The notes beneath the pieces were generated by a model. The model saw nothing but the letters and a program-made list of their open reading frames with translations, had not been told where the DNA came from and ran no database searches. The position numbers and the translations under genes were made by a program. Positions 8,834 to 16,390 of a stretch of 64,000 nt of DNA are shown here, in pieces (position 1 is the stretch's first letter; each line of letters opens with the position of its first letter). The DNA is from JAGVSR01 sp963742405 (GTDB lineage: Bacteria > Pseudomonadota > Alphaproteobacteria > Rhizobiales > Hyphomicrobiaceae). The stretch spans positions 620,001-684,000 of the forward strand of contig CAVUMB010000007.1 in NCBI GenBank assembly GCA_963742405.1. The letters run 5' to 3'.

Positions 8834-10492
8834 CTAAAAAAATCCATGCAGAAACCAGCGCGGCGCGCCGCCAGCATCAGCCGCGCCGTAAAAGCCTTCC
8901 CTGAACATCCAGAAACGCGCCCCGTCTTCTGTTTCACAGATGTAATAGTCGCGCGTCTTCTCACGTGCCGCCGGATCGATGATCTCTCCCTCAAGCCCCA
9001 CATCGCCAGGCGTCGAACGAGCCTCGTCAGGCTGCGTCAAATGCCGCCACCATTCGGGTGCGATGCGTTCGGGTCCTGTCGCCTTCCTCACCGCGTAGGC
9101 AACACGCCGCCATGTGAAGCGCATGGGCGGCCCATCCGGCACTTCGGCCATGACGCTGATCGGCTCGGGCGGCGACAACAAAAGGAACGGACGCTCGCCG
9201 GGACGAGCCCCCGCCAATATAAGCCCAGGATCGGAGACTAGCGGCGGCGCGCGCACGGCAACGCGTTCGGGAACGTGGCTTGCGTGCGGCGCGAGACGGA
9301 AAACGTTTTTGGAGCCGAGCCGGTTCGCGAGCCGGTCGACGAGCGATGCGATCGCCTGCTCGGGTGCTTGTCCGCCACGACCGAGTGTCGCTTGCTCTGC
9401 GTTGAGCGGCTCGGCCAGAACGGCATCGAGCACGGCGACATCGATGCCAAAGCCAGCATCAAGGGCCGCGAGCTTTTCATTGAGAAGCTGCATGAAATGC
9501 TCAGCCTCCGCACTTGCCAGCGCGAGCCCGGCACCGGCATGTGCGACCGACCCGTCCGCACGGTAGAGATGCAGTGCAATTCGGCGCGCCCCGAGTCCCG
9601 CCACCTTCAGCGAGCGCGAAAGATCCTGCGCCAGTCCGCCGATCTCGCAGACCAGCGCCTCTGATGAGATCAGTGGTTCGCTCCACGAGCGCCGCTCCGA
9701 CAGCACCGGCGGTTCGCCGAGCGCGGCGCGCGGCTCCCCCGTTCGTCCCAACGCCTGATCAAGACGCACGAGAACCGCCTCCGCCAGTGCTTTCGCCTTC
9801 GTCTGTGTCACCTTGCTGCGCGAGGATGCCTCGGAGGAAAAGCGCCGTTCCAGAGACGTGCGCGGCAAATCCAGAAGTTGTCCGATGCGGGCAAGACCAA
9901 GCCGTTTGAGGAGGATTGCCGTTTCGGGCGCCAACCGCAGCGCGTCAACGGGGAGATACGCAAGCGCCGCCGCGGTTGCAGCTTCTCCATCCGGCGCCAG
10001 AACCGCTGCGCGCCGCTCAGTTGCAAAGCGGGCCAGCGCGTGCGCGGCTCCCGGTGTTCCGGCAAGACCGGCCCGCGCCGTGATGCTGAAGGCAGACAGC
10101 CGCCGCACGAGATCGTCGAGCAGCTTGGCCTCGCCGCCGAACAGATGCGCCACCCCCGTGGTATCGATCCAGACGCCGTCGCAACCCTCCACATTGCGGG
10201 CAGGCCCATAGCGTCCGAGCCAGAGAGCGAGGCGGTTCAGCGCCTGACGATCCCGCTCCGGCTCGGCGGGATGCGAAACGAGGATGGGCACCGCCGCCCG
10301 CGCATCTGCAAGACTTGAACCCACGCGCAACCCCTCCCGCGCCGCCTGCATGTTGAGGGCGCTGATGCGAATGCCATTCCCTCCGCCCGCGACAAGCGCG
10401 AACGGCTTGTCATCCGGCACGACGCCGGGCCGGTGCCGCTTCAGCCGTTCGATCGGCCACTGCGGAAGCCACACGGAAACGACACGCTTCAT
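8834..10492 (-). CDS. imuB: ImuB, Y-family polymerase-like mutasome protein
   Basis: ImuB is a DinB-related protein without polymerase activity that bridges ImuA, DnaE2 and the beta clamp. The N-terminus MKRVVSVWLPQWPIERLKR aligns with the Y-family first strand but lacks the metal-binding Asp pair, and GVWIDTTGVAHLFGGE replaces the usual SxDE site, as expected for ImuB. Later segments (ITARAGLAGTPGAAHALAR; PVDALRL...LKRLGLARIGQLLDLPR) match the palm, thumb and helix-hairpin-helix regions. ATG 10492 gives 552 aa and overlaps the imuA 3' end by 83 bases; the frame is open further upstream but that would be an atypical extension. Translation is probably coupled within the operon. Confidence 0.93.
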   Translation of the reverse strand: MKRVVSVWLPQWPIERLKRHRPGVVPDDKPFALVAGGGNGIRISALNMQAAREGLRVGSSLADARAAVPILVSHPAEPERDRQALNRLALWLGRYGPARNVEGCDGVWIDTTGVAHLFGGEAKLLDDLVRRLSAFSITARAGLAGTPGAAHALARFATERRAAVLAPDGEAATAAALAYLPVDALRLAPETAILLKRLGLARIGQLLDLPRTSLERRFSSEASSRSKVTQTKAKALAEAVLVRLDQALGRTGEPRAALGEPPVLSERRSWSEPLISSEALVCEIGGLAQDLSRSLKVAGLGARRIALHLYRADGSVAHAGAGLALASAEAEHFMQLLNEKLAALDAGFGIDVAVLDAVLAEPLNAEQATLGRGGQAPEQAIASLVDRLANRLGSKNVFRLAPHASHVPERVAVRAPPLVSDPGLILAGARPGERPFLLLSPPEPISVMAEVPDGPPMRFTWRRVAYAVRKATGPERIAPEWWRHLTQPDEARSTPGDVGLEGEIIDPAAREKTRDYYICETEDGARFWMFREGFYGAADAGGAPRWFLHGFF

Positions 10493-11432
10493 TGGACCAT
10501 TCCAGAACGAGGGCCGCTTCGTTGGCGGGAGGAGCCGCACGGCAGCGTTCGAGCCGCACGGCAAGACGTGCAGTCCCTGGCGCCCGGGCATCAAAGGGAT
10601 GAGCGGCACTGGTAACCGGATCGACGCGCCAGCGCGTAGCGGTGGCCCCGCTTGCCGGCGCCCGCGCCGACGTGAGCATCAGGAGCGGTGTAGCGCCATC
10701 GCGCGCGGCAAGACTGAGGCGCCGTGCCGGTGTCAATCCAATACGGTCGAGCATGCCAATGACCAGGGCGAGGCTGCCGGAGCGCAGGCTTTCTTCAAGG
10801 GTCCACAGCACCTCATCCTCGCGCCGCGCGTCGACGAAGAGGAATGTCCCGGCCTGAAGCCCGAAGCGGGCAAGGCCCGGCGGATAGAGTTGACCGGTGT
10901 CCAAAGTCGTGCCGGGCGAGCCACACCATAAAATACGCGGCAGATTCTTGCCGGTCCGTGGCGCGCCTTCGAGTCTGCGACGGGCGAGCGCGAGCGCAAA
11001 GGCGAGCGTCGCCGCCCGCGAAGCAGCCTTTGCCGACCCCGGCTTCACCTCATGGCAAGCTGCGGTTTCAAGGGCGTTGGCGCCCAAAAGCGCGTCCATC
11101 TCCGGCGCGCCCAGGGACCACGCGGCAGTTCGCTGTCCAATAAGTGACCCAGCAATTTCGTCGGCGATGCCGTGCCGGACTTCGAGCCGCGGCCGCTCGA
11201 TGGCGAGCACTCGGTGGCGCAGCGTCTCGATTGTATCCGCGCGCGAGAGTAAAGGCGGGGGCGCCGGAGCAGCAACTGAGAGGGCGCTGCTCCGGCGCGG
11301 GGGCATCCCGGGAGACATAAACGCTACGCAACGCGTCTCCCTGGATACGGGGTTGCACGCCTTTGAACCGTTGTTCGGCGTAAGCTTTGGAAATGCGGAT
11401 TGAAGATCGAGGGGAGGGGCCGCCTTGTCCAT
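10410..11432 (-). CDS. imuA: ImuA, RecA/SulA-like mutasome protein
   Basis: First gene of the SOS mutagenesis cassette. ImuA is a RecA-related protein that helps target the ImuB-DnaE2 polymerase. The protein shows the alphaproteobacterial ImuA pattern: SLGAPEMDALLG, then an ATPase-like core with ILWCGSPG and LFVDARREDEVLWTLEESLRSG, followed by LTPARRLSLAARDGATPLLML and a Pro/Arg/Ala-rich tail. A canonical Walker A is not obvious. ATG 11432 (MDKAAPPLDL) is taken as the start; a TTG six codons upstream is an alternative. The following imuB frame begins inside this gene. A LexA box and a promoter-like sequence lie 60-110 bases upstream. Confidence 0.9.
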   Translation of the reverse strand: MDKAAPPLDLQSAFPKLTPNNGSKACNPVSRETRCVAFMSPGMPPRRSSALSVAAPAPPPLLSRADTIETLRHRVLAIERPRLEVRHGIADEIAGSLIGQRTAAWSLGAPEMDALLGANALETAACHEVKPGSAKAASRAATLAFALALARRRLEGAPRTGKNLPRILWCGSPGTTLDTGQLYPPGLARFGLQAGTFLFVDARREDEVLWTLEESLRSGSLALVIGMLDRIGLTPARRLSLAARDGATPLLMLTSARAPASGATATRWRVDPVTSAAHPFDARAPGTARLAVRLERCRAAPPANEAALVLEWSNEACRFRVASAVADRTAEAAPARRRAG

Positions 11433-11491
11433 GAGATGAACGCTCTGCAACGGGTTGAGATAGGAACGCCACGCACTTTGTACATGTTTTG

Positions 11492-11520
11492 TTCTTATCT
11501 ATTCCCAGCACGATGGTCAA
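11492..11520 (-). promoter_or_regulatory. Candidate imuA promoter
   Basis: On the minus strand TTGACC (11515-11520) and TAAGAA (11492-11497) are separated by 17 bases, a good sigma-70 spacing, giving a leader of roughly 55 bases before ATG 11432. It lies just downstream of the LexA box. Confidence 0.5.
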
Positions 11521-11529
11521 GGAAAAAGA

Positions 11530-11544
11530 GAACGAGCAGAGAAC
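11530..11544. promoter_or_regulatory. LexA (SOS) box upstream of imuA
   Basis: GAACGAGCAGAGAAC matches the alphaproteobacterial LexA consensus GAAC-N7-GAAC exactly. It lies about 100 bases upstream of imuA and immediately upstream of the candidate -35 element, consistent with damage-inducible control of imuA-imuB-dnaE2. Confidence 0.85.
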
Positions 11545-11907
11545 GAAATCAGAGAACTCGAAACAAACAAATCAGCAAACCGCCCCAAAATTTACAAACA
11601 AATGACCTTCGCCTGATCTGCGATGCGTATGAAATTCAGCACAGAACCGGCCGCATCAACTGCAGTGCACAATCAACATTCATAAAACGCCTACGGAATG
11701 CTCAAGCCATGGACAACTTTGAGAGATTTCCGCCGACCGATGTCGCTTCAGCGCCAAGTGTGGCCCAAAAGCTCTCACGTCGAATACGAGTCTGAGATAT
11801 ACGAAGCCTTCACCAAACTTCCATTAACGATAGACGTCCGGGTACAGTCTTGAGGGTTTCTGGCTGACCCACGATCCATTGTTGAGCATAGGACTTGGAG
11901 TAGCAGA

Positions 11908-12603
11908 ATGCGGGTTCGCTCCGTCATCAACCAGACGATGGCTACCATCGTTGCCAGCATCGTCCTCGCCACAGCCATGCCGGCTGTCGCCCACGCCCAG
12001 CTTGTCGACTTCCTTTGGGGCGGCGACCAGGAGTGGGGTGGTAAGCGGTCGTCAGTGTCGTTTGACCAGAAATATCGACCCGGTCAGGTCATCGTCTCGT
12101 TCGGCGATCGCCGGCTTTATCTCATCACCAAGCCGGGCACCGCGCTCAGCTATCCCATCGCCGTACCGCGCGAGCAGAGCCGTTGGCAAGGTCGCCTCAA
12201 CGTCACTCAGAAGCGTGAGAACCCTTCGTGGACGCCGACGCCGGAGATGCTGACGGAAAATCCGCGCCTCCCGGCCTGGGTGCCCGGTGGCCATCCCATG
12301 AATCCGCTCGGCGTGCGCGCCCTCTATCTTGGCTCGAGCACCTACCGCATTCATGGCACGGACGCACCCTGGACGATTGGTCAGGCGGTTTCCAAGGGCT
12401 GCATCCGCATGTTCAACGAAGATGTGCTCGATCTCTATCCGCGCGTTCCTGTCGGCACTGTGGTGACAGTCACGTGGGAGCGCTTCAAAACCGGCGCCGC
12501 CATGGTCGACAGTGACACCGCCGCACCGCCGCCTTCCGCACGCCGCGTCGTCACCTATGGACGCAAGGGCGAAGTGGTGACCCGCACGGTCGCGGTCGAG
12601 TAA
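11908..12603 (+). CDS. L,D-transpeptidase (YkuD domain), periplasmic
   Basis: Peptidoglycan L,D-transpeptidase of the ErfK/YbiS group. After a signal peptide ending AVAHAQ (residues 1-31) comes the YkuD domain: VIVSFGDRRLYLITKPG, a substrate-side PSWTPTPEML loop, and the catalytic block HGTDAPWTIGQAVSKGCIRM in which His, Ser-x-Gly-Cys and Arg form the active site. The 231-aa length fits the single-domain type common in Rhizobiales, where 3-3 cross-links dominate. ATG 11908 is preceded by a GGAG. It is a monocistronic gene closed by a strong hairpin at 12634. A second, divergent paralogue lies at 33331. Confidence 0.92.
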   Translation: MRVRSVINQTMATIVASIVLATAMPAVAHAQLVDFLWGGDQEWGGKRSSVSFDQKYRPGQVIVSFGDRRLYLITKPGTALSYPIAVPREQSRWQGRLNVTQKRENPSWTPTPEMLTENPRLPAWVPGGHPMNPLGVRALYLGSSTYRIHGTDAPWTIGQAVSKGCIRMFNEDVLDLYPRVPVGTVVTVTWERFKTGAAMVDSDTAAPPPSARRVVTYGRKGEVVTRTVAVE

Positions 12604-12633
12604 AGCCGAGCGCGCTCATCACACTGGAATGCA

Positions 12634-12669
12634 AATAAGGGCAGGTGCTAAACAGCGCCTGCCCTTATT
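12634..12669. terminator. Bidirectional terminator between transpeptidase and znuA
   Basis: A 15-bp stem with one wobble pair (AATAAGGGCAGGTGC / GCGCCTGCCCTTATT) around a six-base loop. It lies between two convergent genes and can serve both. Confidence 0.85.
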
Positions 12670-12698
12670 GTCTGTCCCTATCCACCCGCCCCGTGCGG

Positions 12699-13697
12699 CT
12701 ACGATCCGAGGCACGACGTCAGGCCACGAGCAAGGTTCTTGAGTAGCGTGGTGTAACCATGCGGCCCGGCCGCCACCGACGCGCCTTCCGGGTCGAGCGT
12801 CCCGGCTTTTGCCCCCGTCTCCTCCAGCACGGTCGCCACCAGCTTCGACTTGAACTGCGGCTCTGCAAAAACGCACCGAACGTTCAGCGCTTTAATCTTT
12901 TGTCGGATCTCCGCGAGGCGCTTGGCTGACGGCTGAACGTCGGGCGAAATGGTAATGGCCCCTGCCGCCGACACACCGAAACGCTCTTCGAAATACTGAT
13001 AAGCATCGTGGAACACCACGAACGGCCGATCTTTAACCGGTGCCAGTTCCGCATCGATTTCTTTTGCTGCAGCCTCGATTTCGGCAATTGCAGCCGCAGC
13101 GTTTGCATCGAAGGTCGCTGCTTGATCGGGCAAGGCCTCCTTCAGTGCGCGCGCAATTTCGCGCACAATGGCAATCCCGTTGTTCGGATCGAGCCAGACG
13201 TGACCATCCCGCACGGGCTTCGCCTCGGCATGGTCGTCGTCGCCGTCCTCGTCGTGGTGCTCCCCGGCGTGATGGTGGGCTTCGAAGGTATTACCGCGGC
13301 GTTTCTCAAGGCGCACGACACCCGGCGCATCGGCTAGCGTGACCACTTTGACCGACGATGGCAGCGCGGCCACGATTTTGCGCGTGAACGGCTCGATGTC
13401 TTCGGAGACGCGGAACACCAGCCGGGCTCTATTCAGGGCTTGAGCGTCGGATGGCTTCAGCGAATACGTGTGTGGCGAACTGGTGCCACCAACCAGCAGC
13501 ATGGGCTCTCCGACGGTGCCCATGACTTGTGCCACCAATGCGTGGATCGGCTTGATGGTGGTCACGACGGCCAAGTCCTCGGCCTGCACAGAGGTCACCC
13601 CAAAGCTCACGGCTGCAAGTATTGCTGCGACGCTCCAAGCAATGCGACCAGGGCTATGAAGAGAGCCGTAATCCGAAAATTGCAGACCTTGCTGCAT
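12699..13697 (-). CDS. znuA: ZnuA, periplasmic zinc-binding protein
   Basis: Cluster A-I (TroA fold) solute-binding protein of a high-affinity zinc ABC importer. From ATG 13697 (GGGAG about nine bases upstream) it is 332 aa with a signal peptide ending SVQAED. Zinc ligands are evident: the His in the SSPHTYSLKPSD loop, the flexible His/Asp-rich loop (AHHHAGEHHDEDGDDDHAE), GHVWLDP and FHDAYQYFEERFG; ISPDVQPSAK and EPQFKSK complete the pattern. The frame is open for 114 more codons upstream, but these are non-coding. The znuB and znuC partners are not adjacent. A Zur-like palindrome sits 36 bases upstream of the start. Confidence 0.93.
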   Translation of the reverse strand: MQQGLQFSDYGSLHSPGRIAWSVAAILAAVSFGVTSVQAEDLAVVTTIKPIHALVAQVMGTVGEPMLLVGGTSSPHTYSLKPSDAQALNRARLVFRVSEDIEPFTRKIVAALPSSVKVVTLADAPGVVRLEKRRGNTFEAHHHAGEHHDEDGDDDHAEAKPVRDGHVWLDPNNGIAIVREIARALKEALPDQAATFDANAAAAIAEIEAAAKEIDAELAPVKDRPFVVFHDAYQYFEERFGVSAAGAITISPDVQPSAKRLAEIRQKIKALNVRCVFAEPQFKSKLVATVLEETGAKAGTLDPEGASVAAGPHGYTTLLKNLARGLTSCLGS

Positions 13698-13732
13698 CGA
13701 GAAGTGCTCCCTTCTGAACCGTGAATAACAAG

Positions 13733-13750
13733 TGGATATTATAACATCCA
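13733..13750. promoter_or_regulatory. Zur-like operator upstream of znuA
   Basis: TGGATATTATAACATCCA is an 18-base inverted repeat with one mismatched pair, close in form to the AT-centred Zur boxes of proteobacteria. It lies 36 bases before the znuA start and in the region shared with the divergent DUF1007/NicO unit, so both could be zinc-controlled. Confidence 0.6.
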
Positions 13751-13914
13751 AGAAATGCCACAAGTCAAACTTAACTGGAGGAATATGGCACGTGGGATCA
13801 CGCCAAACGCGCGCCTGCGTCCGCGCATTCTTGCGGTCTGGAAGTCGCGGTGATGGTATGTCACCGTCCGCTTCCCATATGTTGACGGTTGAGCCACCGT
13901 GGGAAAGGACACCG

Positions 13915-14607
13915 ATGATGATCAAGCGATCGGGTTGGAGACAGACCGCCGCATGGTCCGCCATTGCGGTCGCTGTGGTCTTGTCGGCCATGTCTGTCGC
14001 TGTGCGACCGGCGGCAGCCCATCCGCATGTTTGGGTCAACGTCGAGACGACGGTTCTTTACAACAAGCGCGATGTCATCGGCTTGCAGCACCGCTGGACC
14101 TTTGACGACATGTATACGGCGATGGCGATTTAAGGTTTGGACAAAAATCGCGACGGTGTCTACACGCGCGAAGAGTTGGCCGAACTTGCTCAGGTCAACA
14201 TGGATGGTCTGAAGGAATTCGGTTTTTTCACCGTCGCTCGCCTCAAGGGTCAACCGGTCAAGCTCGCCCCACCGAAAGACTATTGGTTAGAGCACAAGGA
14301 CGGCGTTCTCTCACTGCACTTCACGTTGCCGCTCGCCGAACCGATTTCCGCGCAGACCGACGGCTTCGAGTTCGCAGTCTATGACGAGACATTTTTTATC
14401 GCCTTCGATTTGGCTAAAGACAATCCGATCCGCCTCAGCGATGCGCCAGCCGGCTGCACCGCCAAGGTCGGCGGGTCGGAAAAGGATTTGGCCGAACTGC
14501 AAAAACTCAATGATGCTTTCGGTGGACAGTTGACCGCAGGCAATGCCAATCAAGGTTCGGGACTGGGCTATGCATCGATGATCCACCTTTCATGCGCAAA
14601 AACATAA
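13915..14607 (+). pseudogene. DUF1007 periplasmic protein, interrupted by one in-frame TAA
   Basis: DUF1007 proteins are exported and usually encoded beside NicO-type metal transporters. The frame starts at ATG 13915 (or 13918) after AAGGA, has a signal peptide ending RPAAAHPHVWVNVE, and continues HRWTFDDMYTAMAI. It then meets TAA at 14131-14133. The same frame goes on GLDKNRDGVYTREELAELA, FGFFTV, LHFTLPLAEPI and a final Cys, all family-typical. The family usually has Glu or another sense codon at the stop position, so one substitution such as GAA to TAA explains the break; no frameshift is involved. TTG at 14137 could restart translation, but without the signal peptide. The gene end overlaps nicO by 16 bases. 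Confidence 0.85.
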
Positions 14608-15764
14608 GTCTCCGCTCGGCGAGGTCGGGCCTCGCAGCCGCTCTGACACTTCTCGTTTCTGCATTTTTTTTACTGGGTCCGGCGGGCGCCACGCCGGTCA
14701 CGTCCGGCAGCGCCGTTGTCGCGCAACTCTCTCCCGATAAAGCCCTGACGGCGGGTCGGCCAAATACCACCGGCGAAGCAACCGCTCCGCCAGGAGTTCT
14801 GGCCCAAGCCTATAACTGGCTGCTCACGCAACAGCAGCGGCTCAATCGCGAGCTTGCCCAGGCCGTCAAGAAACTCAAGGAAAGCCCGAGCGTATCGACC
14901 CTGTTGGTGCTGGGTTTCCTTAGCTTCGGTTATGGCGTTCTCCATGCCGCTGGTCCCGGCCATGGCAAGGCAATCATTTCGTCTTACGTGCTGGCCAATC
15001 ACGAAACACTTCGGCGCGGCGTGATGTTGTCGTTCTTGTCGGCATTCATTCAGGCGCTATCGGCGATCGCGCTCGTCGGCGTTTTGGCAATCGTCCTCAA
15101 CGCCACCAGTTTGCAGATGCGCGTGGCCGAAGGCTGGATCGAAACGATCAGTTGGGCTTTTGTGGCAGCAGTCGGCGCTTGGCTCCTATTCACGCAGATC
15201 CGCCGCATCATGCATCGCCGCAGCGTGACAGCCCCGGTCAAGACACACACCCACGCGCGCACCCAACCCGCACATCAGACCGCCCAATCCCACGCGCACA
15301 ATCACACCCATGCTCCTGAAGCCGAACGTGATCGCGGCGACGACCGCGGACATTCACACGCACACTCCCACGAGCATGACGAGTGCTGCGGTCACGCCCA
15401 TATGCCCGATCCCAAGGATCTCGGTGGTCATTTGACCTGGACGAAGGCCTTGGCCATCGCGTTCTCCGTTGGCATTCGCCCATGCACCAGTGCAATCCTC
15501 GTGCTCGTCTTCGCGCTGTCGCAAGGAGTGTTGTGGGCGGGTATTTATTCAACGTTCGCGATCGCCTTGGGGACGGCCGTGACGGTGGCGGTTCTGGCTG
15601 CCACGGCCGTCGGCTCGCGCGAACTCGCGACCCGTGTCGGCGGCGCCGGGAGCGGCTGGGCCGTCGCCGTTTCAAACGGAGTTGGACTGCTCGGCGCAAG
15701 TCTTGTGCTCTTGATGGGAACGGTGTTCTTTTTTACCTCGTTGCAGCCCGCCGCCCCATTCTGA
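14592..15764 (+). CDS. NicO-family nickel/cobalt (metal) transporter
   Basis: Polytopic inner-membrane metal transporter of the NicO/RcnA group, 390 aa. An N-terminal signal-like helix is followed by a periplasmic linker, then membrane helices carrying the signatures HAAGPGHGKAIISSYVLA and, in the second half, GIRPCTSAILVLVFAL. Between them is a long cytosolic His-rich loop (about residues 215-270; many HAH, HTH, HSH repeats and ECCGHAH) suited to binding metal ions. It overlaps the DUF1007 reading frame, the usual partner order. Substrate and direction are not certain: nickel, cobalt or zinc are possible, and the nearby znuA with its Zur-like site favours a zinc context. This is inference. 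Confidence 0.88.
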   Translation: MRKNISLRSARSGLAAALTLLVSAFFLLGPAGATPVTSGSAVVAQLSPDKALTAGRPNTTGEATAPPGVLAQAYNWLLTQQQRLNRELAQAVKKLKESPSVSTLLVLGFLSFGYGVLHAAGPGHGKAIISSYVLANHETLRRGVMLSFLSAFIQALSAIALVGVLAIVLNATSLQMRVAEGWIETISWAFVAAVGAWLLFTQIRRIMHRRSVTAPVKTHTHARTQPAHQTAQSHAHNHTHAPEAERDRGDDRGHSHAHSHEHDECCGHAHMPDPKDLGGHLTWTKALAIAFSVGIRPCTSAILVLVFALSQGVLWAGIYSTFAIALGTAVTVAVLAATAVGSRELATRVGGAGSGWAVAVSNGVGLLGASLVLLMGTVFFFTSLQPAAPF

Positions 15765-15864
15765 TTAACCACCACCATTGCGCGGCCGGTACCGCGGCCT
15801 ACACTGGCTCGTGTCTTGGAAGGGAGACGATGTTGTCCCGTTTCCAGCCAGTTGGTTCCGCGTC

Positions 15865-16260
15865 ATGTCGCCTAGCGCTCGTTTCATCTTCATTGTTGCT
15901 GTCTTGGCTCTAGGGGCGGCGCCGGTTCGGGCCGTCGTCGATTTGGAAACAGCGGCGATACCGGAAGGGCGAAAAGAACTCCTCGTGGTCGAAATCGACA
16001 ACTGCATCTATTGCGGCCTGTTCCGCCGCGAAGTCGCTTTGGTCTACAAGTCGTCTGTTCGCGCCAGGGCGGTTCCCATGCGGTTCGTGAACATCAATGC
16101 CCCGGACGTCGACCGCCTGATCCTTGAGTTTCCCATCGACAGCGTGCCGACCGTTCTCGTCGTCGAAAATGGGCGGGAAGTGGGCCGTATCGCCGGTTAT
16201 GTCGGGCCTGAGATCTTCTTCCATTCGTTGCAGCTCCTGCTCCCCGATCAAGGGCCCTGA
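15865..16260 (+). CDS. Secreted thioredoxin-fold protein
   Basis: A 131-aa exported protein: signal peptide (FIFIVAVLALGAAPVRA), then a thioredoxin-like domain with the dithiol motif NCIYCGLFRREV and a cis-proline strand DSVPTVLVVENGREVGRIAGY. It resembles SoxW/DsbE-like periplasmic thioredoxins that reduce or deliver metals to partner proteins. ATG 15865 is chosen because it opens a good signal peptide, but the strong Shine-Dalgarno GGAAGGGAG at 15818-15826 belongs to ATG 15830 in another frame (27 codons). Either that is a leader peptide or one base is wrong near the start. It follows nicO by 100 bases. Confidence 0.75.
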   Translation: MSPSARFIFIVAVLALGAAPVRAVVDLETAAIPEGRKELLVVEIDNCIYCGLFRREVALVYKSSVRARAVPMRFVNINAPDVDRLILEFPIDSVPTVLVVENGREVGRIAGYVGPEIFFHSLQLLLPDQGP

Positions 16261-16390
16261 GCAACCGCGAGTTGTCCGTGCGGCAACCGGCCGTTGAGTT
16301 TGGCCACGCATTCGGGTTTGATGCGCGCTGTGGCCAGTCACCCGCCAACATGGTCACCCGCCAGCATGTCACCCGCCCGGAGCCCAGACC

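Larger units (their letters stand above)
11433..11907. other. Intergenic region between imuA and L,D-transpeptidase
   Basis: A 475-base AT-richer stretch between divergent genes. The imuA side holds the promoter and LexA box listed separately. The other half carries the presumed promoter of the transpeptidase but no element I can identify; short open frames here have no family resemblance. Confidence 0.6.

Noticed and set aside
7375..8904. 509-aa open frame opposite dnaE2
   Set aside because: Shadow frame in GC-rich coding DNA; Arg/His-rich composition and no family resemblance, while the other strand encodes a full polymerase.
14131..14133. Recoding of TAA as selenocysteine or pyrrolysine
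   Set aside because: Those use TGA or TAG, and no stem-loop or related genes are near; a substitution or error is simpler.
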